Below, piece by piece: positions 1 to 8,640 of a stretch of DNA of 50,120 bases. Location: the NCBI GenBank assembly GCA_902796835.1, contig CADBQP010000030.1, forward strand, positions 1-50,120. Direction: 5' to 3'. The notes under the pieces were generated by a model. That model was not told the origin of the DNA. It made no database searches and saw nothing but the letters and a program-made list of their open reading frames with translations. Source of the DNA: an uncultured Bacteroidales bacterium. Lineage in GTDB: Bacteria > Bacteroidota > Bacteroidia > Bacteroidales > Bacteroidaceae. How positions within the stretch are numbered: the stretch's first letter is position 1; the number at the start of each line of letters is the position of its first letter. The position numbers and the translations under genes are program-made.

Positions 1-3
1 ACG

Positions 4-12
4 GCAAAGATA
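4..12 (-). promoter_or_regulatory. -7 promoter element pointing out of the window
   Basis: The minus strand reads TATCTTTGC, which fits the Bacteroidota -7 consensus TAnnTTTG. A possible -33 element, GTTG, lies about 21 nt upstream on that strand. It would serve a minus-strand gene to the left of the window, which cannot be seen. Confidence 0.45.
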
Positions 13-64
13 CGCACGCGCGATATGGGCTGTCAACTTTTCGCGACTTTTCGCAGACAAAAAA

Positions 65-98
65 CACTTCGCCAGCCTGAGAAGCCAGTGGCGAAGTG
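65..98. terminator. Hairpin terminator, probably bidirectional
   Basis: Perfect 10-bp arms CACTTCGCCA (65-74) and TGGCGAAGTG (89-98) enclose a 14-nt loop. On the minus strand the stem is followed by TGTTTTTTG-like sequence; on the plus strand by AAATTTTTT. It lies 44 nt beyond the NUDIX stop codon and is the natural end of the long minus-strand run that starts at metK. Confidence 0.75.
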
Positions 99-141
99 AA
101 ATTTTTTGAAAAAATAAAATTTAACAGTTCGCGAGTGCGTT

Positions 142-666
142 TCAACGTTGTCCGGAGAGGAATTTTTCTACTGCCTGGCTCACCGATTTGAGTCCGAAAA
201 GTTGTGGCACCACTTCGTTGAGCGGCATCCAAAAAACTTCGGCAGCATCGTCGGCAGCTTGAGGTGTGTCCAGGGGTTCAAGCTTTACGGCAAAAAAGGC
301 GTCGGTGGTGTGCACGTCGAATTGGCTGTAGCGATAAGTGTTTGATAGAGAAAAAAGATAGGCCTCAATGTGTGCCTTGCACCCAGTTTCTTCGGCCACT
401 TCGCGCAGGCAGGCCTCTTCGAGCGTTTCGCCTGGATTGACAAAGCCTCCGGGCAAGTCGAGGGTGCCGCATGCTGGCTCCAAAGCCCTGCGGCACACGA
501 GCAGTTGGCCCGCCTCGTTGGTGATGAAGGCTGCTGTGGAGGCCGAAGCATTGTGGTAGTAGGTGAAGCCGCATTGGCCACATTTTTTGGAGCGCTCATC
601 GTTTGCCAGAAAATGGTTGCTGCCGCAACGCGGGCAGAATTGGAAGGAGTCGAGAGGGTGGGGCAT
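142..666 (-). CDS. NUDIX hydrolase with N-terminal zinc ribbon
   Basis: 174 residues from the chosen ATG at 666. The N-terminus has a zinc ribbon with CPRC (Cys11, Cys14) and CGQC (Cys29, Cys32). The NUDIX box runs from about Gly74 to Cys96: G-x5-E followed by REVAEETGC, so the metal-binding glutamates are present. The family hydrolyses nucleoside diphosphates linked to another moiety. The zinc ribbon resembles that of NudC-type NADH pyrophosphatases, but the protein is shorter and the substrate cannot be read from sequence. The open frame extends 20 codons further upstream, but that would overlap the M16 peptidase gene; the chosen start lies 5 nt after that gene's stop, suggesting co-transcription as the last gene of the run. 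A strong hairpin follows. Confidence 0.85.
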   Translation of the reverse strand: MPHPLDSFQFCPRCGSNHFLANDERSKKCGQCGFTYYHNASASTAAFITNEAGQLLVCRRALEPACGTLDLPGGFVNPGETLEEACLREVAEETGCKAHIEAYLFSLSNTYRYSQFDVHTTDAFFAVKLEPLDTPQAADDAAEVFWMPLNEVVPQLFGLKSVSQAVEKFLSGQR

Positions 667-671
667 GGCTT

Positions 672-1940
672 TTATTGGTAGATGAGGGTGGTTAGCACGT
701 TGGGATTGAAGATTTGCTGGGCGCATTGTTGCAATTCTTCGGCGCTGATGGATTCAATGCACCCAGCCACATGGCTCTTACTGCGATGGCTTCCGAAGAA
801 GGCAAATTCCTTGCCCATGTTGATGGCATAGTTCTCGCGCTGATCGCAGCCAATGTTGTATTGTCCTATAAACTGGCGCTTTGCAGCTTTGAGGCGCGAG
901 GGGCTGAGTGGCCGTTGACAGAGTTTGTTCATTTCGCGGCGCACAATTTTGAGGCAACGGCCTACATCGGCGGGGTCGCAGCCAAGATAGACATTCCACA
1001 CACAGTAGTCCACATATCGGCTCAGGGCCGACTCCACTGTGTAGACAAGACCCGTTCGTTCGCGTAGTGCGATGCCCAGGAGAGAGTTCATGCAGGGTCC
1101 GCCAATGATATTGTTGAGCAGGAGCAGGGGATAGATGTTTTCCTGGAGGCTGGTGAGCCGTGCAGTGCCCACTACGATGTGGGCCTGGTGGGTATGTTTA
1201 TATATGGTGTGTGGGCTTCCGCCTCCCAGAAATGTTTTGGGCGCGGGCATGGCAAGGGGAGTGTAGGCTTGTGTGGGGTATGGTTCGGTGGGGTATTTGG
1301 AAAATGTTTTTTCGAGCAGTGCGATTGTTTGTTTGAAGTCGGCGTTGCCATATACATAGAATATGGCATTTTCGGGGCGGTATAGATGTCGCGCAAAGTG
1401 GAGGGCATCGGCCGTGGTGTAGGAGCGCAGGCGGTCTGCCTGTCCCAGGATGTCGCGTCCCAGGGGATGGCCTTCGAAGACGATGCGTTCGAAGTCGTCG
1501 AAAATGAGTTCGGCCGGCGAATCGAGATAGCTGTCGATTTCGTCGCAAATCACTTCGACTTCTTTGTTGATTTCGTGCTGCGGGAAGGTGCTGTGGAAAA
1601 TGATGTCGGTGAGCACATCGACTGCCAGGCGGAAGTCGTCTTTGAGAACAGTGGCCGTGAACACGGTTTCTTGTTTGCTGGTGAAGGCGTTGAGTTCGCC
1701 ACCCACATGCTCGAGGGCTGAATTTATTTGATGTGCCGTCCGACGATGGGTGCCCTTGAAGGTCATGTGTTCAATGAAGTGGGCCATTCCCAGGTCGTTG
1801 GCTTGCTCGGAGCGGGTGCCGATGCGCAAGACGTAGCCGCAATAGACCACGGAGTCATTGGTGTGTTGCACAATGACTTGTAAACCGTTGGAGAGTGTGG
1901 CCGTTTGTGGGGTGGGTGATTCAGGGTGGTGTGTTGTCAT
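672..1940 (-). CDS. M16 family zinc metallopeptidase (insulinase/processing-peptidase type)
   Basis: 422 residues. The inverted zinc site HFIEH is at residues 54-58, and the third ligand is expected at Glu134 in the EVICDEI stretch, 77 residues downstream as in the family. This is the single ~45-kDa two-domain form, related to the mitochondrial processing peptidase beta subunit and bacterial PqqL/YmxG-like enzymes, which act as dimers. No signal peptide is evident, so a cytoplasmic location is likely. Its ATG overlaps the flippase stop codon by 4 nt (ATGA), a sign of translational coupling. The substrate is unknown. Confidence 0.9.
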   Translation of the reverse strand: MTTHHPESPTPQTATLSNGLQVIVQHTNDSVVYCGYVLRIGTRSEQANDLGMAHFIEHMTFKGTHRRTAHQINSALEHVGGELNAFTSKQETVFTATVLKDDFRLAVDVLTDIIFHSTFPQHEINKEVEVICDEIDSYLDSPAELIFDDFERIVFEGHPLGRDILGQADRLRSYTTADALHFARHLYRPENAIFYVYGNADFKQTIALLEKTFSKYPTEPYPTQAYTPLAMPAPKTFLGGGSPHTIYKHTHQAHIVVGTARLTSLQENIYPLLLLNNIIGGPCMNSLLGIALRERTGLVYTVESALSRYVDYCVWNVYLGCDPADVGRCLKIVRREMNKLCQRPLSPSRLKAAKRQFIGQYNIGCDQRENYAINMGKEFAFFGSHRSKSHVAGCIESISAEELQQCAQQIFNPNVLTTLIYQ

Positions 1941-3403
1941 TTTCTGAAATACTTTCCTACGACGGGTAGGCTTTGCAGGGGAAAATCATAGTGGACCACA
2001 TGGGCAATGAAGAGCACAATGCAAAGCGTGTTGACTGACAGGCGGAGCCACAGGGGCCATTCGGCGGGCACCATCTGCATGGCGGTAAAGAAGAAGAGTG
2101 TGATGAGCACATAGGCTCCCATGCTTTTGAGCGGATAGTCGATGGGGTAGTATTTCTGCCCTACGAAATAGCTCAGCACCATCGACGTGGCATAGCCGGC
2201 AAATCCAGCCCATGCGCATGCCATGTAGCCATAGATGGGTATGAACACAATGTTGATGGCAATGAGCACGGCACATCCTATACCGGAAAACCAGGCGCCC
2301 CAGATGGTGCGGTCGATGAGTTTATACCAGAACGAGAGGTTGAAATAGACCCCCATCATGATTTCGGCGGCCATGACGATGGGCACCACGCGCAGCCCCT
2401 GCCAGTAGTCGGCCGCAATGATGTATTTAAGAATGTCGAGGTAGGCCACTACGATGAGGAATGCCAGCAACGTGAAAATGAGGTAATACTTCATGGCCCT
2501 GGCATAGGTTTGCTTGCTGTCTTTATCCTTTTCGCCTGCAAAGACGAAGGGTTCGTAGGCATAGCGGAAGGTTTGTGTGATCATGGCCATGATCATGGCA
2601 ATCTTTACGCAGGCTCCATAGACACCAAGTTGCACCTTTCCCTCTTCGCCCGTGACGAGATGGCGAAAGATGATTTTATCGGCCGTTTGGTTGAGAATGC
2701 CGGCAATGCCGAGCAGGAGTATTGGCCAGGCATATTGCCACATTTTGCGCATCAGCCGCTTGTCGAATACCCAGGGGAAGCCTCTAAGTTCGCGACTGAG
2801 CAGGGGCAGGAGAATGAGGGTGCAGAAGAGGTTGATGTAGAACACGTTGCCCACTCTGATTTCGAAACCCTCGACCCAAAGCGGCAAGAAATAGAAGAAA
2901 AGCAGGTTGAGGACAATGCTCAGCGCAATGTTGAAAAGCTTGAGCGAAGCAAATTTCACGGCCTTGCGTTGATAGCGCAAATAGGCAAAGGGAATGCATA
3001 AAAAGGCATCGACGGCCACGCATACTGCCATCACGGCAATGTATTCAGGATGGGCCGTATAGTCGAGGAAACTGGCAATGCCGCTCAGGCAGGCCAGGAC
3101 GATAGCCACGAATGCCACTCCCACGCTTGCCACGGCAATGAGGGTGGTGGAATAGACATGCATGGGGTTGTATTCCTCGTGTTTGTTGATGAAGCGGAAG
3201 AAGGTGGTCTCCATTCCGAAGGTGAGCAACACCAGCATGAGGGCCGTGTAGCTATACATTTCGGTGACGATGCCATATTCGCCGGAATTGGCTGCCAGTT
3301 GATGGGTATAGAGCGGGGTGAGCAGATAGTTCAGAAATCGCCCCACTATGCTGCTAAGTCCGTAGATGACAGTGTCTTTTGCAAGAGATTTAAGTTGTGC
3401 CAT
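1937..3403 (-). CDS. Polysaccharide/lipid flippase of the MOP superfamily (Wzx-like)
   Basis: 488 residues, strongly hydrophobic throughout, with roughly 12-14 predicted membrane helices. The opening (LKSLAKDTVIYGLSSIVGRFLN) has the positively charged start and first-helix pattern of polysaccharide biosynthesis proteins of the RfbX/Wzx/MurJ-like group. Such proteins move undecaprenyl-linked sugars across the inner membrane. No glycosyltransferases lie nearby, so its cargo cannot be inferred; in Bacteroidales a stand-alone flippase beside housekeeping genes is common. It starts 11 nt after the adenine methylase gene and overlaps the M16 gene by 4 nt. Confidence 0.85.
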   Translation of the reverse strand: MAQLKSLAKDTVIYGLSSIVGRFLNYLLTPLYTHQLAANSGEYGIVTEMYSYTALMLVLLTFGMETTFFRFINKHEEYNPMHVYSTTLIAVASVGVAFVAIVLACLSGIASFLDYTAHPEYIAVMAVCVAVDAFLCIPFAYLRYQRKAVKFASLKLFNIALSIVLNLLFFYFLPLWVEGFEIRVGNVFYINLFCTLILLPLLSRELRGFPWVFDKRLMRKMWQYAWPILLLGIAGILNQTADKIIFRHLVTGEEGKVQLGVYGACVKIAMIMAMITQTFRYAYEPFVFAGEKDKDSKQTYARAMKYYLIFTLLAFLIVVAYLDILKYIIAADYWQGLRVVPIVMAAEIMMGVYFNLSFWYKLIDRTIWGAWFSGIGCAVLIAINIVFIPIYGYMACAWAGFAGYATSMVLSYFVGQKYYPIDYPLKSMGAYVLITLFFFTAMQMVPAEWPLWLRLSVNTLCIVLFIAHVVHYDFPLQSLPVVGKYFRK

Positions 3404-3414
3404 GCAGGTTTAGG

Positions 3415-4512
3415 TTAAGAACGTTCCAATAAAAAGAGATATTCTTTATGAGCAGCCTTCGAGTTTGCCCAATGGCCCGTCCAGGTCATTGAGGCCATGA
3501 CGTTGCGCCGGTGGTCGATTTCGAGAGCCTGAAGCAGTTTACCGTTTTGTTTCAGGATGTCTATGAGGTCGTCTTTGTCGGCCCTGCCTCCTGAACTGTA
3601 GGACAGAACGACATGGCGTGCATTGGTGGCCGCAATGAGTTGGTCTATGGCCTTGAGTGCCAAGGGTTGTCCTTCGTCGTCGGACCGAAAATCCTCAAAG
3701 CGCGAAGCGGTGTCCTTGTCGCTGCTGTCGGTGCGTCGCACGGCCTTTCCGAAAGTGGTGGGGCGGTCGTTGAGCACGAGCGTCTTCCACAGGTGATAGT
3801 AGGCGGCATAGCGCACTCGGCTTGGCGGCATCTTGGCATTGTTTGAGCCATAGGGAGGGTCAAGGTATGCCAAGTCGTGATATTGGCTGACGGCCTCGAG
3901 GGCGTCGGCCCGACTGACGCGGTTGTGGGTGGTGATGCGAAACTTTCGGGGCAGTGTGAGTGTCAGCGAGCGGTAGGAGCGTGGTGCCCATTCCGACAGG
4001 TAGGCCGCAAAGTGTCCCAAGGTGTTGTCTACAGCGTTCATGGCCAGCATGAGGCTGGTGAGCAGCACACAGCGGTCGGTCCATTCCAAATCCAGTCGGT
4101 CTATTTCCTCGCGTATGGCATCGATTTTCATCGTGTTGTGTGCCTGAAAAGGCTTCTTATGCTCGTGGGGCAATCCGCCATAGTGCTGAGTGAACCATCC
4201 TTCGTGGCCTGGCTGTGCATTGAGGTGGTCGATGAGTTCGAGGTAATAGGCCTCGGGCTTATTGGCTATGAGGTAGCAGTTTCCGAACACTTCGGACCAC
4301 ACGGCCAGGTCGTTGGCATGGGTGTGGAGCCCACATTGTGCAAAGGCCTGTGCCACACGAGTGGTGCCACTGAAGGCATCGAGTGCCGTTTGCGCACCGA
4401 GCGGCTCTACAAGGTGCATGATGTGGGGAATGAGCCGGAGCTTTGACCCCACATATTTCACACCCTCGGTTCGTGGTGCTGAAGAAGTCTTATGTCTTTG
4501 TGGCTCACTCAT
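3415..4512 (-). CDS. D12-class (Dam-like) adenine-N6 DNA methyltransferase
   Basis: 365 residues. The N-terminus carries YVGSKLRLIPHI (like the KWAGGK-type motif of D12 enzymes, around residues 20-31), then DAFSGT (45-50), the AdoMet-binding motif. The catalytic DPPYG motif is at residues 218-222. The predicted reaction is transfer of a methyl group from AdoMet to adenine N6 in DNA. No restriction endonuclease gene is adjacent, so it is either a solitary methylase or its partner is elsewhere. The gene lies 12 nt after the nucleoside-gate gene and 11 nt before the flippase, in the run that begins with metK, the AdoMet-producing enzyme. The recognition sequence is not predictable. Confidence 0.85.
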   Translation of the reverse strand: MSEPQRHKTSSAPRTEGVKYVGSKLRLIPHIMHLVEPLGAQTALDAFSGTTRVAQAFAQCGLHTHANDLAVWSEVFGNCYLIANKPEAYYLELIDHLNAQPGHEGWFTQHYGGLPHEHKKPFQAHNTMKIDAIREEIDRLDLEWTDRCVLLTSLMLAMNAVDNTLGHFAAYLSEWAPRSYRSLTLTLPRKFRITTHNRVSRADALEAVSQYHDLAYLDPPYGSNNAKMPPSRVRYAAYYHLWKTLVLNDRPTTFGKAVRRTDSSDKDTASRFEDFRSDDEGQPLALKAIDQLIAATNARHVVLSYSSGGRADKDDLIDILKQNGKLLQALEIDHRRNVMASMTWTGHWANSKAAHKEYLFLLERS

Positions 4513-4524
4513 GGTTTGCTGTTT

Positions 4525-5757
4525 CTATCCGAAGAATAGATATGCAATGGCAATGGCCGCAATGATGCCTGCCAAATCGGCCAGCAAGCCGCAGGTGACG
4601 GCATGGCGCGTTCTTGAAATGCCCACGCTGCCAAAATATACAGCCAGCACATAGAAGGTGGTGTCTGTGCTGCCCTGGAAGATGCAGCTTAGACGTCCGG
4701 CAAAGGAGTCGGCGCCATAGGTTTGCATGGCATCGACCATCATGCCGCGTGCCCCGCTTCCGCTGAGCGGCTTCATGATGGCTGTGGGCAGTGCTTCCAC
4801 CCACTGAGTGTCTATGCCCATCATCGAAACAATCCATTCAATGCCGTGGATGAGCCAGTCCATGGCCCCCGAAGCACGAAACACTCCGATGGCCACCAGA
4901 ATGGCCACCAGATAGGGAATGATGCGCACTGCGGTGGTGAAGCCCTCTTTGGCCCCTTCGACAAAGGCTTCGTAGACGTTGACGCGTTTGCGCAGTCCGG
5001 CCAGGATGAACCCGATGATGATGAGCAGTAGCAACACGTTGGCTGCAGTGGTGCTCACTGTGCCCATCATAGCATTGCTGAGGCTGCTCATGCCCCAAAT
5101 GATGGCGGCCACAAAGAGCGACACGCCACCCAACGTGAGGAGCAAGGTGCGATTGAACAGATTGATGCGCTGATAGAGCGAGGTGGCAACGATGCCGGCC
5201 AGTGTGGAAAAGAAGGTGGCCAGCAGAATGGGGATAAACACGTCGGTGGGCTGTGCGGCTCCCATCTGAGCCCGATAGACCAGAATGCTCACGGGAATGA
5301 TGGTGAGGCCCGAAGTGTTGAGCACCAGAAACATAATCATTGGGTTTGATGCTGTGTCCTTTTTCGAGTTGAGTTCTTGCAGTCCCTCCATGGCTTTGAG
5401 TCCAAGAGGAGTGGCCGCATTGTCGAGTCCGAGCATGTTGGCCGAAATGTTCATGAAAATGTTTCCTATGACAGGGTGGTTACGTGGAATTTCGGGAAAC
5501 AGTTTTTCGAAGACTGGGCTCAGCACGCGAGCCAGGGCATTAACGATGCCTCCCTTTTCGCCAATTTTCATGATTCCCAGCCAAAGCGATAGCACTCCTG
5601 TGAGACCCAGCGAAATTTCGAAGGCCGTTTTTGAGGTGTCAAAGGTAGAATTGACGATGGCCGGAAATACGTCGACATCGCCAAAAAACACCAGGCGGAT
5701 GGTGGCAATGAGGAATGCGATGAGGAAGAATGCAATCCAAATATAGTTAAGTACCAT
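4525..5757 (-). CDS. Nucleoside-recognition (Gate) domain membrane protein, SpmA-SpmB fusion type
   Basis: 410 residues with about 8-10 hydrophobic segments. Two homologous halves are visible: the first around residues 40-200 contains GEKGGIVNALARVLSPVFEKLFPE and NISANMLGLDNAATPLGLKAM, the second around 265-405 contains ALPTAIMKPLSGSGARGMM. These are hallmarks of spore maturation proteins SpmA and SpmB fused in one chain, a form common in non-sporulating Bacteroidota. The Gate domain is shared with concentrative nucleoside transporters and the FeoB G-gate, so transport of a small solute is plausible, but the true substrate is unknown. The neighbouring LOG proteins act on nucleotides, which fits a nucleoside link. 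Confidence 0.85.
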   Translation of the reverse strand: MVLNYIWIAFFLIAFLIATIRLVFFGDVDVFPAIVNSTFDTSKTAFEISLGLTGVLSLWLGIMKIGEKGGIVNALARVLSPVFEKLFPEIPRNHPVIGNIFMNISANMLGLDNAATPLGLKAMEGLQELNSKKDTASNPMIMFLVLNTSGLTIIPVSILVYRAQMGAAQPTDVFIPILLATFFSTLAGIVATSLYQRINLFNRTLLLTLGGVSLFVAAIIWGMSSLSNAMMGTVSTTAANVLLLLIIIGFILAGLRKRVNVYEAFVEGAKEGFTTAVRIIPYLVAILVAIGVFRASGAMDWLIHGIEWIVSMMGIDTQWVEALPTAIMKPLSGSGARGMMVDAMQTYGADSFAGRLSCIFQGSTDTTFYVLAVYFGSVGISRTRHAVTCGLLADLAGIIAAIAIAYLFFG

Positions 5758-5783
5758 TGATATTCTTTTGTTTGTGGAATGAG

Positions 5784-6326
5784 CTATTTGTTTTGGCAGA
5801 ACACTTCGAGCTCTTCGACCGAAGATGCTACTTTGAGGCGCTCGCAGTAGCTGTCGCGCAAGAAGTGTTTGGCGTGTAGTTCGTCTAAAAGTTCGATGAG
5901 TTTATCCCAGCTTCCGTCGGCATTATAGAGCACCACGGTTTTGGCTCCAGGCAGGCCTATGGCGCTGACGCCAAGAATGGTAAAAATTTCGTCGAGAGTG
6001 CCTATGCCGCCAGGCAGTGCCAGAATGATGTCGCTCTGCTCCATGAGGATTTGCTTGCGCTCGTTGAGGTCCTTGCACGGAAACTTACGGTCCATACAGG
6101 GGCTTTCGAGTTGGCGTTCCGTAATGATATGGGGCACTACCCCCCACACCGTGCCGCCTGCCTGCTTGGTGGCCTGGGCTAACACCTCCATGAGTCCGCA
6201 GCGCGAACCGCCATATACAAGAGTGCGGCCGGTTTTTCCTATCCATTGCCCCACCTCACGGGTGAGGCAGGTGTAGTGTGGGTCTAAATTATCGCGGGCC
6301 GAAAGGAATACTCCGATGTGTTTCAT
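5784..6326 (-). CDS. LOG family protein (TIGR00730-type nucleotide phosphoribohydrolase), copy 1
   Basis: 180 residues from the ATG at 6326, chosen because a GAAGAAAAG ribosome-binding site sits just before it; the longer frame would run into ridA. Family signatures: GGSRCGLM (residues 39-46) and PGGIGTLDE (105-113), the nucleotide-binding and catalytic motifs of LOG (Lonely Guy) proteins. The plant enzymes and several bacterial ones release a nucleobase from nucleoside 5'-monophosphates. Older annotations call this family lysine decarboxylase, which is wrong. It is separated from a second LOG gene by ridA. The two copies are divergent, so they are not a recent duplication. Confidence 0.88.
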   Translation of the reverse strand: MKHIGVFLSARDNLDPHYTCLTREVGQWIGKTGRTLVYGGSRCGLMEVLAQATKQAGGTVWGVVPHIITERQLESPCMDRKFPCKDLNERKQILMEQSDIILALPGGIGTLDEIFTILGVSAIGLPGAKTVVLYNADGSWDKLIELLDELHAKHFLRDSYCERLKVASSVEELEVFCQNK

Positions 6327-6346
6327 CTTTTCTTCGAGCAGTGATT

Positions 6347-6724
6347 TTATCTGACGGCGATGCATTCAATTTCTACACGCGCTCCCTTGGGCAGTGTTTT
6401 CACTGCAAAGGCCGAGCGGGCAGGGCAGGCTTCGGGAAAGAACTCGGCATAAACGGCGTTCATTTCGGCAAAGTCGTTCATATCGGCTAATAAAACGGTG
6501 GTTTTCACCACGTTGTCCATGCTTAGGCCTGCCTCCTCCAATATGTGTTGCATATTGGTCAGCGAGCGACGCGTCAGCTCGCGGATGCCTCCCTCTTCGA
6601 AATTGCCGGTGGCAGGGTTGATGGGCAATTGCCCTGAGACGAAAACCATGCCGCCTGATTCAATGGCCTGGCTATAGGGACCGATGGCGGCTGGGGCGTT
6701 TGTGGTAGCGATTATTTTCTTCAT
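6347..6724 (-). CDS. ridA: RidA family enamine/imine deaminase
   Basis: 125 residues, the normal RidA length, starting at the ATG at 6724 (MKKIIATTNAPAAIGPYSQA). The longer open frame upstream has no RidA similarity and overlaps the preceding LOG gene. The catalytic arginine is Arg103 in PARSAFAV, and the acidic residue near the C-terminus (VEIECIAV) is present. RidA hydrolyses reactive 2-aminoacrylate and related enamines made by PLP enzymes, protecting PLP-dependent steps in amino-acid metabolism. The protein forms a trimer in the cytoplasm. It lies 35 nt after one LOG gene and 20 nt before another, inside the metK run. Confidence 0.92.
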   Translation of the reverse strand: MKKIIATTNAPAAIGPYSQAIESGGMVFVSGQLPINPATGNFEEGGIRELTRRSLTNMQHILEEAGLSMDNVVKTTVLLADMNDFAEMNAVYAEFFPEACPARSAFAVKTLPKGARVEIECIAVR

Positions 6725-6759
6725 AATATTTATATGGTGTGTTGTTTGTTTGAAACGTG

Positions 6760-7335
6760 TCAAATGGCGGCCAATTTGGTGAACGAAGGGTCCCAAAGCG
6801 GGGTGGTCTTGGCCAGTTCGAGCGCTTCGGCCGGTGTGCTGGCCACGCGCCACAGGTCGTTGTGGAGCGGACGCATAATGTTTTCGTCGATGGCGCGGCG
6901 AAGCTGGCTTAGCAGGGCATCGTAGTAGCCGTCGATATTGAAAACCACAATGGGCTTGAGATATAGCCCCAGTTGTTTCCAAGTGATGATTTCGAGCATT
7001 TCTTCCATAGTCCCCACACCGCCAGGTAGTGCAATCACGGCATCGGATAGTCGCGACATCTGCTCCTTGCGTTCGTGCATGTTTTCGGTGACGATGAGTT
7101 GTGTCATGCCATTGTGCTGCCAGTTGTTGTTTACCATAAATTGCGGAATGACGCCGATTGCCTTTCCGCCGGACTCAATGATGGCGTCGGTCAGTGCGCC
7201 CATCAGTCCGGTGCGTCCGCCACCGTTGATAAGGGTATGCCCCTCCTGAGCCATGAGCCGGGCCAGTGTGGTGGCGGCGTCCACATATTGTTGGGGCACT
7301 TTTCCGCTCGATGCAGAGTAGGTAAGAATATTCAT
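6760..7335 (-). CDS. LOG family protein (TIGR00730-type nucleotide phosphoribohydrolase), copy 2
   Basis: 191 residues. GGGRTGLMG (38-46) and PGGVGTMEE (104-112) are the family motifs. This copy has the classic layout of YvdD/plant LOG proteins: motif one, VIPQFM, a MHERK stretch (86-90), motif two. Expected activity is hydrolysis of the N-glycosidic bond of nucleoside monophosphates. It starts 18 nt after the metK stop and precedes ridA. Its position directly behind metK suggests a link between AdoMet and purine turnover, but this is inference. Confidence 0.9.
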   Translation of the reverse strand: MNILTYSASSGKVPQQYVDAATTLARLMAQEGHTLINGGGRTGLMGALTDAIIESGGKAIGVIPQFMVNNNWQHNGMTQLIVTENMHERKEQMSRLSDAVIALPGGVGTMEEMLEIITWKQLGLYLKPIVVFNIDGYYDALLSQLRRAIDENIMRPLHNDLWRVASTPAEALELAKTTPLWDPSFTKLAAI

Positions 7336-7353
7336 TGCTTTAGGTTCTTGTTT

Positions 7354-8640
7354 TTAAAAGAATTCTTTGCGTATGCGGTCCACGTAGTCGAGCTTTTCCC
7401 ATGTGAAGAGTTCTACTTCGCACTCCACGTTTTCGCCGTTAAGGCCCACAAAATGTTTCTTTACCACTTGCGGATGGCGCCCCATGTGGCCATAGCTGGC
7501 CGTTTCTTCATAGATGGGATGGCGCAACTTCAGGCGCTCTTCGATGGCCCGTGGCCTGAGATCGAACAGGCTGGCCACACGCTGAGCTATTTCGCCGTCG
7601 CTAAGCGACACATGGCTGCGGCCATAGGTGTTGACGTATACACTGATGGGTTCAGCCACGCCGATGGCATAGCTCAGCTGCACCAGCATTTCGTCGGCTA
7701 CTCCTGCGGCCACCATGTTTTTGGCTATGTGGCGGGCTGCATAGGCCGCCGAGCGATCTACCTTCGAGGGGTCTTTGCCCGAAAAGGCACCGCCGCCGTG
7801 AGCACCCTTTCCGCCATAGGTGTCGACAATAATTTTGCGCCCCGTGAGGCCTGTGTCGCCGGCAGGACCGCCAATGACAAACTTGCCGGTAGGATTCACA
7901 TAGTATTTTATGTGGCCTTGCTCAAAGAGGGCACGCACCTCGGGAGTCTTCACACGGTCGCGAAGCACACGGGGTATCAGTATCTCTTCAACGTCGCGGC
8001 GAATTTGCTCGAGCATCAACTTGTCGGCGACCTCCTGGCTTCCTGCTTCATCGGCGCTGATGAACTCGTCGTGTTGGGTCGATACAACAATGGTGTCAAT
8101 GCGCGTGGCATGTCCGTTGTCGTCGTATTCAATGGTTACCTGACTCTTTGAGTCGGGGCGCAGGTAGGTCATTTGCTTGCCTTCGCGACGAATGTCGGCC
8201 AAGACGGCCACCAAGTCGTGGGCCAACGACAGGGGAAGGGGCATGAACGTGTCGGTTTCGTTGTTGGCATAGCCAAACATCATGCCCTGATCGCCCGCAC
8301 CCTGTTCCATGGGGGTGGCACGGTCTACTCCGCGGTTAATGTCGGGGCTCTGCTCATGAATGGCGCTCAATACGCCGCATGAGTCGGCACAAAAATAATA
8401 ATTATCCTTCGTGTAGCCAATTTTGCCAATGGTGCGGCGCACGATGGACGGCAGGTCAACGTAGCCTTGCGACTTCACTTCGCCTGCAATGATTACCTGG
8501 CCGGTTGTGACAAGAGTTTCGCAAGCCACTTTGGAATTTGGGTCTTGTGCAAGCAGGGCATCGAGCACAGCGTCCGAAATTTGGTCGGCCACCTTGTCGG
8601 GATGGCCTTCCGAAACAGATTCAGATGTGAAAAGATACAT
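7354..8640 (-). CDS. metK: S-adenosylmethionine synthetase
   Basis: 428 residues from the ATG at 8640 ([20 protein letters not shown]), matching the family N-terminus; the longer frame upstream is leader sequence. Motifs: GHPDK near the start, [12 protein letters not shown] (ATP binding) and [16 protein letters not shown] (phosphate loop). It makes AdoMet from methionine and ATP in the cytoplasm as a tetramer. A leader of about 280 nt carries a SAM-II-like aptamer at its 5' end, so feedback by AdoMet is likely. It is the first gene of an apparent nine-gene minus-strand run with gaps of 35 nt or less. Confidence 0.97.
   Translation of the reverse strand: MYLFTSESVSEGHPDKVADQISDAVLDALLAQDPNSKVACETLVTTGQVIIAGEVKSQGYVDLPSIVRRTIGKIGYTKDNYYFCADSCGVLSAIHEQSPDINRGVDRATPMEQGAGDQGMMFGYANNETDTFMPLPLSLAHDLVAVLADIRREGKQMTYLRPDSKSQVTIEYDDNGHATRIDTIVVSTQHDEFISADEAGSQEVADKLMLEQIRRDVEEILIPRVLRDRVKTPEVRALFEQGHIKYYVNPTGKFVIGGPAGDTGLTGRKIIVDTYGGKGAHGGGAFSGKDPSKVDRSAAYAARHIAKNMVAAGVADEMLVQLSYAIGVAEPISVYVNTYGRSHVSLSDGEIAQRVASLFDLRPRAIEERLKLRHPIYEETASYGHMGRHPQVVKKHFVGLNGENVECEVELFTWEKLDYVDRIRKEFF

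Noticed and set aside
5784-7335. Lysine decarboxylase, an older label for PGGxGTxxE proteins
   Set aside because: The motif is the nucleotide-binding and catalytic site of LOG phosphoribohydrolases; there is no PLP-binding lysine motif.
7075-8151. 358-codon open frame on the plus strand opposite metK
   Set aside because: Antisense to MetK motifs and to a LOG gene; the composition is that of a complement frame.
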